64,000 nucleotides of DNA from assembly GCA_964022365.1 (NCBI GenBank), contig CAXHZN010000002.1, positions 1 to 64,000 of the forward strand, given 5' to 3'. Under the pieces are notes generated by a model. That model had not been told where the DNA came from. It was given only the letters and a program-made list of their open reading frames with translations, and made no database searches. Origin of the DNA: CAJXJP01 sp964022365 (lineage in GTDB: Bacteria > Patescibacteriota > Gracilibacteria > BD1-5 > UBA6164). The translations under genes and the position numbers were made by a program. Below, piece after piece: positions 30,992 through 39,677 of this stretch. Each line of letters starts with the position of its first letter. The stretch's first letter is position 1.

Positions 30992-32302
30992 ATGAAAAAT
31001 AATATTAAATACGCTTTTAGTCTTGTGGAATTGATCGTCGTTATTACTATTTTATCTATTTTAGCAACTGTAGGATTCATTTCCTTTCAGTGATACTCTA
31101 GTGAATCTAGAGACACAAAGAGAATTACAGATATATCAATCATCTCTAAGTGATTACAAATTTTTATAGCATCAAATTCAAAATTACCAGATCCATCTGA
31201 AACTCAAACTATAATAAGTAGTTGATCTACTCAATTAATTGTACAATGAACGGCAGGCCGTAGTGTTTTGTCTACTCTTAAAGTAGCAGATGCAAAAGAT
31301 CCACTTGATGAAAAATATTATACATATTCAACGAATTCAAATCGTACCAAATATCAAATGATGGCAATGTTAGAAAACAATCCTCTTTCAACATTCACAC
31401 CTCTTACAAAATCATATGCAGACTATTCTGATAGATATGCATATTTAAAATGAGATAAAGTTTGAGTTTTATATGAACCTATTACAAACATACCATTACA
31501 ATATATTGATTGAATTACTGATATTGATTTATCAACTAATCAAGATGATTATATAATATCATTTTCAACGAATAATTCTTCTACCAGCAGTTGATGAGTT
31601 TTATATTCAGAAATTATGGATAATATATGAGATAATTCAAATAATATAGATGAAGATAATATTCCTATAGCTTGAAGTTGGAGAGAGTTAGATACTAATT
31701 GTCAGATTGATGATATCTCAGTTTGAAATCAAATATGGGCAGGATGTAATTCAACTCTATGAAATGGTTTAGAATGGTCTGGAAATACCTGCAGTAATTA
31801 TCAATGAGGAAATACAACTTGTGAATACTCAGCAAGTAACAATACAGAATTACAATTTAATTCTACATATTGACTAGATAACATTTGGTGAAAAATATAT
31901 ACGTGGGATAATGCTAATAATACAGCATGTCCAGAAGGATGGCAACTACCAAGTGACCAACAATGGGAAGAATTAGAAACAACATTAAATTGAGGAACAA
32001 ATTGTAGAAATTCTGCAGATGGTTGGGTATGTGACGGATTAGGTTGGAAAGATTATTCTGATTGAAATACTTCAAATAACATTATACAAGCCTTAGAAAT
32101 GCCATTAGCAGGATTTCGTGATCCAAATAGCTGAAACTTTATGAGTCGTTGAAGTGATGTATATTTATGGTCGTCAAGTGAAGTAGATGATACTCCTACT
32201 AATGTAAGAATTAGAGTATTAAGTTGGTTTTACGCTTGAGTTAATCGTATGTCTATTACTAAAAATTATGGATTTTCGGTGAGATGTATCAAAGAAAATT
32301 AA
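30992..32302 (+). CDS. Type IV pseudopilin fused to a FISUMP domain
   Basis: 436 aa. The N terminus is a class III prepilin: KYAFSLVELIVVITILSILA, with cleavage expected before Phe (A/F in place of G/F) and the essential Glu5. A linker of about 170 residues follows. Residues about 230-436 match the Fibrobacter succinogenes major paralogous (FISUMP) domain: IWGKIYTWDNANNTACPEGW, LPSDQQWEEL, YLWSSSE and a terminal VRCIKEN. Likely a minor pilin displaying a ligand-binding head on the cell surface. Many TGA-Gly. It may be assembled by the GspF/PilC protein at 15713. Confidence 0.83.
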
Positions 32303-32310
32303 TTTTTTTT

Positions 32311-32347
32311 AAAATAAACATGAAAATATTTTCATGTTTATTTTTTT
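32311..32347 (+). terminator. Terminator after the pilin gene
   Basis: AAAATAAACATGAAAA / TTTTCATGTTTATTTT with T-run. Confidence 0.85.
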
Positions 32348-32371
32348 GCAAAAAATATTTGTGAGGCTTCT

Positions 32372-32399
32372 TTGACTTTTTTGAATTTATAACTAAAAT
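32372..32399 (+). promoter_or_regulatory. Candidate lepA promoter
   Basis: TTGACT (32372-32377), 16-nt spacer, TAAAAT (32394-32399) followed by GCAGGCAAATTTAA, a string much like the downstream part of the ABC-F promoter (GCAGCAAATTTAA). Confidence 0.6.
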
Positions 32400-32429
32400 G
32401 CAGGCAAATTTAATCAAATAAAATTATAT

Positions 32430-34313
32430 ATGAATTTAGAAAATATTAGAAATTTTTGTATTATTGCACATATTGATCATGGAAAATCAACTTTAGCTGA
32501 TAGACTTTTAGAAATCACAGGAACACTTGATAAAAGAGATATGAAAAATTCTCAAATGCTAGATACCATGGAACTCGAACAAGAAAGAGGAATTACAATC
32601 AAACTTCAACCAGTGAGAATGAGTTGGAAAGGGTATGAAATGAATATTATCGATACTCCTGGACACGTGGATTTTCAATACGAAGTTTCTCGTTCTCTCG
32701 CTTCTGTAGAAGGAGCTCTTTTAATCGTCGACGCGACTCAAGGTATCGAAGCGCAAACACTTTCAAATGTGTATATGGCGATTGAAAATGATTTAGATAT
32801 AATTCCAGTTATTAATAAAATTGATCTTCCAGCTGCAGATTTTGATAAAGTTGCAGAAGAAATTATCAATTTACTTGGATGTGATAAATCTGAAATTATT
32901 TGAGTTTCAGCGAAAACCGGTGAAAATGTAGAAGCCGTTTTAGAAGCAGTATTACAAAGGGTTTCTTCTCCTGTAGTTTATGGTGAAAAATCTCCTGAAA
33001 ATGACGAATTAAAAGCACTTGTATTTGATTCTCAATACGATCCATACAGATGAGTTGTTTCGTATGTAAAAGTTTTTCAAGGTGAAATAAAAAAATGAGA
33101 TTCTTGTCATTTTCTTAATACTAATAAAAAAATCGAAGCTCTTGATGTTGGACATTTTTCTCCAAGTTATATCAGTGACGAAAAAATTGGTCTAGGTTCA
33201 GTTGGATATGTAGTTACAGGATTAAAAACAATTCGTGATGCAAAAGTTGGTGATACGATGTGGAAGCCTGAAGTTGTAAATGGACCAAAAGCAAAACCAG
33301 AAGATGCAAAAGCTATTTCAGGTTTTGGTGAAGTGACTCCATTTATTTACGCTGGAATATTTGCGATGGACTCTAGTGAATACCCACTTTTGAAAGATGC
33401 CATGGAAAAACTTGTTTTAAATGATTCAGCTTTGGCTGTTGAAACAGATGTTTCTCCAGCTTTATGACATGGGTATAGATGTGGATTTTTAGGTCTTTTA
33501 CATTTGGATATTGTAAAAGAAAGACTCATGAGAGAATTTAATATGGATGTTATTTTAACTTCCCCTCAAGTAACATATAGAGTTGTGATGCTTTGAGATA
33601 AAAGATCAGAGTATTCAAGATATTCTGCAGAATTAATCGAAAATGTAAAAGGTCAAAAATGTACAAGAATTCTTGTTTCAAATCCTGAAGATTTACCAGC
33701 AAGAGAAAAATACCTATTTATTGAAGAACCAATTGCAAAAGTAGAAATCCTTACTCCAAATGAATATGTAGGGAATTTAATGCAATTATCTCAAGAAAGA
33801 AGAGGGAATTTTAAAAATCAACAATATATAGATTCAGATAGAGTTATGCTTACTTATGAACTCCCAATGAATGAATTAATTTGAGATTTTTATGATGAAA
33901 TCAAGTCTTTAAGTTCAGGATATGCATCTCTTAATTATGAATTTATCCATTTTAATGAAGATGATTTAGTAAAATTAGAAGTACTCATTGCTGATGAAAA
34001 AGTAGATGCTTTAGCCTTTATTTGTCATAGATGACAAGCCCGTTATTTGGGAGGTAAAATTTGTGCAAATCTAAAAACTTCTATTCCTAAAGCACTTTTT
34101 ACCATTAAAATTCAAGCTGTTGTTTGAGGTGACGTGGTAGGGAGAGAAAATCTTTCTGCGATGAGAAAAGATGTAACAGCAAAACTCTATGGTTGAGATA
34201 TTTCAAGAAAGAAAAAATTATTAGAAAAACAAAAGAAAGGGAAAAAGAAAATGAAACAATTTTGAAAAGTTTCTCTTCCAAGTGAAGCTTTTGTTAATTT
34301 ACTAAAAAAATAA
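32430..34313 (+). CDS. lepA: Elongation factor 4 (LepA)
   Basis: 627 aa. GTPase domain with G1 AHIDHGKSTLADRLLE, G2 ERGITIK, G3 DTPGHVDF and G4 NKIDLP; then domain II, EF-G-like domains and the LepA-specific C-terminal domain (GGDVVGRENLSAMRKDVTAK, GKKKMKQFGKVSLPSEAFV). It back-translocates or rescues stalled ribosomes. UGA-Gly is used sparingly (about eight of more than 40 Gly), fewer than in most neighbours. ATG start, no Shine-Dalgarno. Terminator follows. Confidence 0.97.
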
Positions 34314-34316
34314 AAT

Positions 34317-34353
34317 AAAAAATATATTTTGGAAATTCTAAAATATATTTTTT
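34317..34353 (+). terminator. Terminator after lepA
   Basis: AAAAAATATATTTT / AAAATATATTTTTT around GGAAATTCT. Confidence 0.75.
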
Positions 34354-34375
34354 TATATATTATAAAGTTATAAAA

Positions 34376-35221
34376 ATGATTTATGGAATAATAAATGCAT
34401 TTATTTGAGCATTTGCAAGTATCATGTATAAAAAATCTCTCTGAGAAACCAGAAATTTTCTCAGCGATAGTATGTATCAATTTTTATGAGCTATATTTAT
34501 GCTGATATTTGCTATTTGTTGATATTTATTTTTAGAATTTCAAATACCACATTTTTGTTTTTTTATTTTATTACTATTCACAGGAGTATTACAAATATTT
34601 TCTGACTTATTTGAACAATTTGCTTATAAAAATGAAAAACTTTCAACTTTGGCTCCTTTTTGAGAATTTCGTAGTATTATAACCATACTTTTAGGATTTA
34701 TTATTTTTCAAGATACCAGTTTGATTTCATTTTTATTTGCTTTGAGTGCATGATGAATATTATTTGCTGGAAACATAAATCCCAAAACATTTCAGATAAA
34801 TAAATATTGTATTTCAATGTGAATTTCTGGATTTTTATTAGCACTAAAAATGATTATTTATGGTTTTATTTTAATAGAAATCACTCCATATAATGTGTTT
34901 TTTTATAATATTTTATTTGTGTGTTTACTTTTGTGAATATTTGTAATGTACACAAAACAACTTTCTCAAATCAAAAAATTTACTCCAAAAGCAATAAAAT
35001 ATTTTTCACTTGAAAATATAGGTCGGTTGATATATACTGTGATTGTTTTATTTCTCATAAAAAATTTATGAGTTGTACAAGCCATCTTGCTAGGAATGTT
35101 ATTTTTGTTTGCCAGTGTTGGTTTTGCGAGAATATTTTTAAAAGAAAAAATATCAAAAAAACAAAAAATAGTGCTTATGCTCGTTTCGATTTGTATTTCT
35201 GCTTGAGTTTATTTTTGATAA
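34376..35221 (+). CDS. DMT/EamA-type permease
   Basis: 281 aa, about ten TM helices in two EamA-like halves; first helix IYGIINAFIGAFASIMYKKS, second half beginning KYCISMGISGFLLALK. A drug/metabolite-transporter superfamily exporter; substrate unknown. 14 or more TGA-Gly, the last codon before the stop being TGA (TGA TAA). It contains a CGG codon (ggt-cgg-ttg), very rare in the window. Followed after 6 nt by a small secreted-protein gene, so probably an operon. Confidence 0.8.
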
Positions 35222-35227
35222 AATATT

Positions 35228-35608
35228 ATGAAAAAAATTATTATAACTATCATATTATTCAGTGTTTTTTCAACTGCCAATGCAGCAAACTGATGTACTC
35301 GTGAAAATAGCCAAGAAGTAAAAAATGTTTCAAATTTTATATATGAATTGATTTCTCAAAAGAGATCTCAAGTTTCTACTCCTCTGGATAAATACCTTTT
35401 TACCAAAGCTATTTTTTCTCATATATTTGAAGTAAAATCCCACAGTAAAAATGATATTGTCACGTGTAGTATTTCTGGTGTATGATATAGGTTAAATTGA
35501 GATATTATTTGACTAACAAAACAAATAGATATTTCCTCTCAAAAATTCAAGTTATTACCACAAGATATACAACAAAATATTTTAGATGCAAAGAATGCAA
35601 TATATTAA
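35228..35608 (+). CDS. Small secreted protein, unknown
   Basis: 126 aa. Signal peptide KKIIITIILFSVFSTANA, cleavage before ANG. Mature part with two Cys (GCTREN, VTCSISG) that could pair. Five TGA-Gly. Immediately downstream of the DMT permease gene. No family recognised. Confidence 0.65.
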
Positions 35609-35627
35609 AAATATATTTAATTTTCTT

Positions 35628-35655
35628 TTGACAACTCCAGGAGTTTCAATATAAT
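35628..35655 (+). promoter_or_regulatory. tRNA-His promoter
   Basis: Consensus TTGACA (35628-35633), 16-nt spacer, TATAAT (35650-35655); transcription would start about 25 nt before the tRNA. Best sigma70 match in the window. Confidence 0.75.
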
Positions 35656-35685
35656 CGCCCTGCTTTTGAAAAAAAGTTCAAATAT

Positions 35686-35763
35686 GGTGCCCGTAGTTCA
35701 GTTGGTTAGAACGCCAGGTTGTGACTCTGGAGGTCGAGGGTTCGAGACCCTTCGGGCACCCCA
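35686..35763 (+). tRNA. tRNA-His (GTG)
   Basis: Full cloverleaf: acceptor GTGCCCG / CGGGCAC, extra G at -1 opposite C73, anticodon stem CCAGG / TCTGG with loop TTGTGAC (anticodon GTG), T-arm GAGGG TTCGAGA CCCTT, encoded CCA end. G-1 and C73 are His identity elements. Confidence 0.95.
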
Positions 35764-35776
35764 TTTTTGAAAAATT

Positions 35777-35816
35777 AAAAACCGAATGAAATATTTATAT
35801 TTCATTCGGTTTTTTA
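35777..35816 (+). terminator. Terminator after tRNA-His
   Basis: AAAAACCGAATGAAATAT / ATATTTCATTCGGTTTTT; long perfect stem with T-run. Confidence 0.9.
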
Positions 35817-35892
35817 GTATTTTATATTTAACAATTGACAAAAAATAAATTTACCTATTCTAGTAAATACAAAAATCATGAGGAACGAAAGT

Positions 35893-36332
35893 ATGAAAAA
35901 AGAAAATAATATAGATGATTTATTAAAAATAATCTTTCAATCATCTGTAAAAATTCCTTTATTTCAGGTAAGTAAATTTTTTCAACTAAAAGTATTATGT
36001 TGTAGAAGTTTAGAAATTATTTCTAATGAAGTAGAAAATAAAAGAATTGTTTATATTCTTAATGATAGGCAAGTGTACGTGACATATTCTTTTGAAAAAA
36101 AAGAATTTAAAAAATCGTATATTGAACTTTTGAATATAGTCTCAATTCTATTAAAAAAATTTATGAGAAAAAAAATATACAATTATTGTATGATTATTTT
36201 TTAAGTGAAAATGCTCGTTATCAAAAATTTTTCATTTTTGATAATCATGAGACTTTACTAAAACAAGTAAAGAAATATTTAGATTACAAATGAATTTCAA
36301 AGTTTTGAAATAGGAGAGAACATAATGTCTAA
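35893..36332 (+). CDS. ORFan A, -1 frameshifted paralogue of ORFan B
   Basis: The reading frame starts at ATG 35893 (GAGGAA 7-12 nt upstream; ATG 35878 is an in-frame alternative) and in frame 0 ends at TAA 36204. The -1 frame continues from the A7 tract at 36153-36159. Slipping there gives LLKKIYEKKNIQLLY, which matches ICRQIYRQKNINLLF in the next gene, so the two frames form one protein. In the -1 frame two TGA codons (36291, 36306) precede TAA 36330. If TGA were a stop, the protein would end at DYK with the length of its paralogue; with TGA as Gly it gains a 13-residue tail overlapping the next ATG. Function unknown. Shine-Dalgarno present. Confidence 0.6.
36153..36159 (+). other. A7 slippery tract and site of the -1 frameshift
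   Basis: TTA-AAA-AAA-TTT in frame 0, a classic A AAA AAA heptamer. A -1 slip (or one extra A in the transcript) restores the frame conserved with ORFan B. A real indel mutation or a sequencing error in the homopolymer is equally possible. Confidence 0.55.
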
Positions 36333-36723
36333 AACCCAAGAAGATTTTGAAAATTTTTTTCAATTAGATATTTCTATTAAAAAATTTGAAGAAAAAAAAT
36401 TTTTTAATATGAAATTTTTATTGCAAGAGGATTTTCATGTAGAAACGCAAGAAATTAGTGCTCATCAAATAATATTTTTGAGAATTACTAACGAAACTCT
36501 CGCGACATATAGATTTGATATTTCTGATTTTAATAAAAGTGATATTCAATTAGTTCAACGTTTAAGTCTAATTTGTAGACAAATTTATCGTCAAAAAAAT
36601 ATTAATCTTTTATTTACTGAAGTTTTACATCCTTCAGGGAAATTAAAAGATTTGATATTATTTGAAAATCCAGTTTTAGCAGGAAATATTATTCATTCGC
36701 TAAAAGAAAAAAAAGCAGCCTAG
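36325..36723 (+). CDS. ORFan B, paralogue of ORFan A
   Basis: 132 aa, Phe/Lys/Ile-rich, no TM, no Cys in a motif. A Shine-Dalgarno AGGAG sits about 8 nt before ATG 36325, unusual in this genome. No TGA codon, only two Gly. It aligns along its length with ORFan A (FF..K.L, TY.FD, F.KSDIQL, IYRQKNINLL). Overlaps the end of ORFan A's extended frame, so probably translationally coupled. Family not recognised. The pair looks like an acquired standard-code cassette between tRNA-His and rpsA. Confidence 0.65.
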   Translation: MSKTQEDFENFFQLDISIKKFEEKKFFNMKFLLQEDFHVETQEISAHQIIFLRITNETLATYRFDISDFNKSDIQLVQRLSLICRQIYRQKNINLLFTEVLHPSGKLKDLILFENPVLAGNIIHSLKEKKAA

Positions 36724-36738
36724 GGCTGCTTTTTTAGT
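36709..36738. terminator. Terminator after ORFan B
   Basis: AAAAAAGCAGCC / GGCTGCTTTTTT, the stop TAG in the loop. Confidence 0.88.
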
Positions 36739-36848
36739 TTTTCTCAAATATTTATTATACCAGTTGTCCTCCATGAAGTATTTGTTCTTATTTTCCACGC
36801 AGATCTTAATCAGCGAAATTGACGTTCCCACTTGCTTTGTAAAGTCAT
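36720..36848 (-). CDS. Possible 42-aa basic protein
   Basis: Open frame with TGA as Gly from ATG 36848 to TAG 36720: strongly basic, with four Trp (SKWERQFRGLRSAWKIRTNT, TSWRTTGIINIGEKLKKQ). The stretch has higher GC than its surroundings and would otherwise be an unexplained gap. No Shine-Dalgarno. It may equally be non-coding sequence. Confidence 0.3.
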
Positions 36849-36948
36849 AATAATCATATTCAGAAAGTAATAATATTATTATATCATAGAAGCTTAAGAA
36901 AATCTAAAAATAAGCTAAAGATTTATTATAAAAAACACGAAAAAAGTT
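36849..36948. other. AT-rich spacer without visible gene
   Basis: About 100 bases of AT-rich sequence upstream of the rpsA promoter. With the possible small ORF (36720-36848), the promoter and the leader it fills the 417-base gap between ORFan B and rpsA. Confidence 0.4.
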
Positions 36949-36976
36949 TTGACATTTTTGGCTTTCTGAATATATT
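36949..36976 (+). promoter_or_regulatory. rpsA promoter
   Basis: TTGACA (36949-36954), 16-nt spacer, TATATT (36971-36976). Predicted start near 36983, giving a 5' leader of about 158 nt before rpsA. Confidence 0.7.
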
Positions 36977-37007
36977 TAGCCCGCGAATTTCACACAACGC
37001 ACAGGAG

Positions 37008-37070
37008 GATTAAAAATCTAAAAGTAGAAAGTTTGCATTGTTAAGCTTTTTACTAAGGAGATTTTTAATC
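37008..37070 (+). promoter_or_regulatory. Structured 5' leader of rpsA (long hairpin)
   Basis: Two stacked stems: GATTAAAAATCT (37008-37019) with AGATTTTTAATC (37059-37070), a perfect 12 bp, and AGTAGAAAG (37023-37031) with CTTTTTACT (37046-37054), 9 bp with one G-U. The 14-nt loop is 37032-37045. An AGGAGG lies at 37003-37008 at the 5' foot and AAGGAG in the 3' bulge. No T-run follows, so it is not a simple terminator. It could be an autoregulatory site for S1 or another ribosomal protein. Confidence 0.55.
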
Positions 37071-37140
37071 TTACTTTTCTTAAAAACTATTCGTAGAAAT
37101 TTATTTTACGGATTAATTTATTTTTTAACTATATGCTATT

Positions 37141-38283
37141 ATGGCAAAATTAGATTTAGCTCTGTTTGAAGAGTTATTCGAACAATCACCTGAAATTAAA
37201 TATCCAAAAGAAGGTGAAGTAATTTCTGGTACTATTGTAAAAGTAGAAAAGAAAAATATCTTAGTAAATGTTAATAACCAATTTACTGGGTTAGTAGTTT
37301 CAAAAGAAGTAGGGAACACTGTAGATCTAAATACTTTAGAAGCAGGTCAACCTATTGATGTAATGGTTCTTGGTGATTCTGTTGAAAGAGGTTTATTAAT
37401 CCTTTCATTAAAAAGAGCAAACCAAATCAAAAATCTTACAAATCTTGCAAAATACAACGAATCTGAAGAAGTGATTACTGTTACTCCTACAGAAGCCAAC
37501 AAAGGTGGGCTACTTGTTGATATTGATGGATTAAAAGGGTTTATACCTGTTTCTCAATTAACTCCTTTACATTACCCTAGAGTTGAAGGTGCTAACGCAG
37601 ACAAAATTCTAGAACATCTTGAAGGATTAGTTGGAAAAGATTTCCAAGTAAGAGTTATCAATGTAGATGAAGCTGGTAAAAAAATCATCTTCTCTGAAAA
37701 AGCTGCTATTGCTGAAAATAGAGAAAAAGCTCTTGCTACTCTAAAAGAAGGTGATGTTGTTGAAGGGGTTGTATCTGGTATTTTATCATACGGTCTATTC
37801 GTTACTTTTGATGGATTAGAAGGTTTAGTTCATGTATCTGAAATCGATTGGGGACATGTTAACGATCCTAGTAAATTTGCAAAAGTTGGTATGAAAGTTA
37901 AAGTTAAAGTTATTGGATTAGATTCTGATAAAATTTCACTTTCAATTAAAAGACTTAAAGAAAATCCTTGGGATGTTCTTGCTAAAAAATATAAACTTGG
38001 TGATTCAATCACTGCTCCAATTTCTAGAATTTCTAAATTTGGTGCATTCATGGATCTCGAAGGAGGTATTCAAGGTCTTATCCACTTATCTGAAATTTCA
38101 CACGGTGTAGTTAAAGATATTAGAGATCACGTTAAAGTTGGAGAAGAAGTTACTGCTAAAATCATTAACTTTGAACCTACGAAAAAAAGAATTGGTCTTT
38201 CATTAAAAGCTCTACAAGAAGCTCCAGCTAAAGAAGAAAAAGCTGAAGAAAAAAAAGAAGAAGCTAAAACTGAAGAAAAATAA
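37141..38283 (+). CDS. rpsA: 30S ribosomal protein S1 (four S1 domains)
   Basis: 380 aa. Four S1 RNA-binding repeats: about residues 20-90 (GEVISGTIVKVEKKNILVNV), 105-180, 195-262 (GDVVEGVVSGILSYGLFVTF, GLEGLVHVSEIDWG) and 280-350 (FGAFMDLEGGIQGLIHLSEI). A Lys/Glu/Ala tail follows. Four domains rather than the six of E. coli, as in Firmicutes and other CPR. It recruits mRNA to the 30S subunit. All 32 Gly are GGN and none is TGA, which marks strong codon selection. ATG follows CTATT, no Shine-Dalgarno. The long leader hairpin is upstream. Confidence 0.95.
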   Translation: MAKLDLALFEELFEQSPEIKYPKEGEVISGTIVKVEKKNILVNVNNQFTGLVVSKEVGNTVDLNTLEAGQPIDVMVLGDSVERGLLILSLKRANQIKNLTNLAKYNESEEVITVTPTEANKGGLLVDIDGLKGFIPVSQLTPLHYPRVEGANADKILEHLEGLVGKDFQVRVINVDEAGKKIIFSEKAAIAENREKALATLKEGDVVEGVVSGILSYGLFVTFDGLEGLVHVSEIDWGHVNDPSKFAKVGMKVKVKVIGLDSDKISLSIKRLKENPWDVLAKKYKLGDSITAPISRISKFGAFMDLEGGIQGLIHLSEISHGVVKDIRDHVKVGEEVTAKIINFEPTKKRIGLSLKALQEAPAKEEKAEEKKEEAKTEEK

Positions 38284-38310
38284 TTATTAATTTCTTTCGA
38301 GAAATAATCC

Positions 38311-38350
38311 CCTCTGCCTTTCAGGCATCTCCCCCTAGTTTAGGGGGAGA
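38311..38350. repeat. Double-hairpin intergenic repeat, copy B
   Basis: TGCC/GGCA (38315-38327) followed at once by TCTCCCCCTA / TAGGGGGAGA (38328-38350). Lies between rpsA and rpsB. A small TTCG-loop hairpin (ATTTCT/AGAAAT, about 38290-38305) precedes it. Confidence 0.7.
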
Positions 38351-38449
38351 AATAAAAGAGGTTTAAAAATATTTTTGGGAAGCAATTATGCACAGAAATA
38401 TTTATTTAAAGATTGAAATATATCTTGCTTAACAATTAAAAATCAAAAA

Positions 38450-39241
38450 ATGTCTAAAAAAGTATTAAACACAATGTTTGACAACCTATTACATATTGGG
38501 AACAAAACTAACTACTGGAATCCAAGAATGAAATCATATATTTATGGTTCAGTTAACGGTATTCACGTAATTAACTTAGTAAAAACAGTTGAAAAAATTG
38601 AAGAAGTAAAAGCTCAATTAAAAGAATATCACGCTGAAGGAAAAAAAGTATTATTCGTTGCTACTAAATTACAAGCAAGAGATGCTTTCTCAAAATTAGC
38701 TGAAGAAACTGGTCACTACTATGTAACTGAAAAATGGGTTCCTGGACTTTTAACAAACTTCAAAACTATCAAAAAAAGAATTGCAACATACTTACAATTA
38801 CTTAAAGATTCTGAAGCTGGAGCATTTGATGTTTTAACTAAAAAAGAAAAAGCTGCAAAAATGCTTGAACTTGAAAAATTAGATAAAGCATATAAAGGGT
38901 TAAAAGAAATGAAAAAAGTTCCTGATGTTATTTTCGCTGTAGATGGAATCTACGAAGAACAAGCTATCAGAGAAGCTAATTCATTAAGACTTCCTGCATT
39001 TGCTGTATTAAATACAAATGGGGACGATACTGTTGTTGAAAACTGTATTCCTTCAAACACAAATTCAGTAAAATCAATTGAATATATTGCTTCTGAATTA
39101 TCAGCAGAATTATCAGCTGTAAAAGTTAAAGCTGCTGTTGCTAAAACTGCTCAAAGAAAAGTAAGTGGTGATAAAAAACCAGTTGCTAAAAAACCAAAAG
39201 TAGAAAAAACAGAAGTTGAAGCTAAAACTGAAGAAAAATAA
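38450..39241 (+). CDS. rpsB: 30S ribosomal protein S2
   Basis: 263 aa. S2 signatures: LLHIGNKTNYWNPRMKSYIY at the N terminus, GIHVINLVKTVEKIEEV, ATKLQARDAF, KWVPGLLTNFKTIKKR, and DTVVENCIPSNTNSVKSIEY near the C-terminal end, followed by a Lys-rich extension. A structural protein of the 30S body. Gene order rpsA-rpsB-tsf. About 11 Gly, none TGA. No Shine-Dalgarno before the ATG (AATCAAAAA). Confidence 0.96.
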   Translation: MSKKVLNTMFDNLLHIGNKTNYWNPRMKSYIYGSVNGIHVINLVKTVEKIEEVKAQLKEYHAEGKKVLFVATKLQARDAFSKLAEETGHYYVTEKWVPGLLTNFKTIKKRIATYLQLLKDSEAGAFDVLTKKEKAAKMLELEKLDKAYKGLKEMKKVPDVIFAVDGIYEEQAIREANSLRLPAFAVLNTNGDDTVVENCIPSNTNSVKSIEYIASELSAELSAVKVKAAVAKTAQRKVSGDKKPVAKKPKVEKTEVEAKTEEK

Positions 39242-39315
39242 TTTTTATAATAGAGTCTAGATATTTTTTATAACTAGACTTCTATTAAATATTTAAATAT
39301 TCAATTATTTATACT

Positions 39316-39639
39316 ATGGAACAAAATAAATCAAACAGCGATAATCTTAAAAATGCTCTTTGTTATGTGCCGATAGCTGCAATTGTTTTATTCTTCACTG
39401 AAGAAAAAAAATCTGATTCGCTAAAAAAACACATAAAATATTGAAATTTTTTATTTTTTGCTTACATTATTGCCAGATTTATTATAACTTCTGTGTTACC
39501 ATTGTGGTCACTCAGTGGAATACTCTTTCTCGCATATGCATGAATTACCTGATATTTAGGATATAAAGCATATAATTGAGAAGATATGAATGTTGAGTAT
39601 ATAGATAAATTTGAAGACAAAATCAAAGAAAAATTATAA
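39316..39639 (+). CDS. DUF4870/Tic20-like small membrane protein
   Basis: 107 aa with three hydrophobic helices (LCYVPIAAIVLFF, FLFFAYIIARFIITSVLP, SLSGILFLAYAGITGYLGY) and a charged C terminus. The LKNALCYVPI start followed by a LKKHIKYG loop is typical of DUF4870. Four TGA-Gly, in contrast to its neighbours rpsB and tsf. Sits between them in the same direction; function unknown. Confidence 0.72.
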
Positions 39640-39677
39640 AAAACAAAATTAATTTTATACTATAATATAAAAATATT

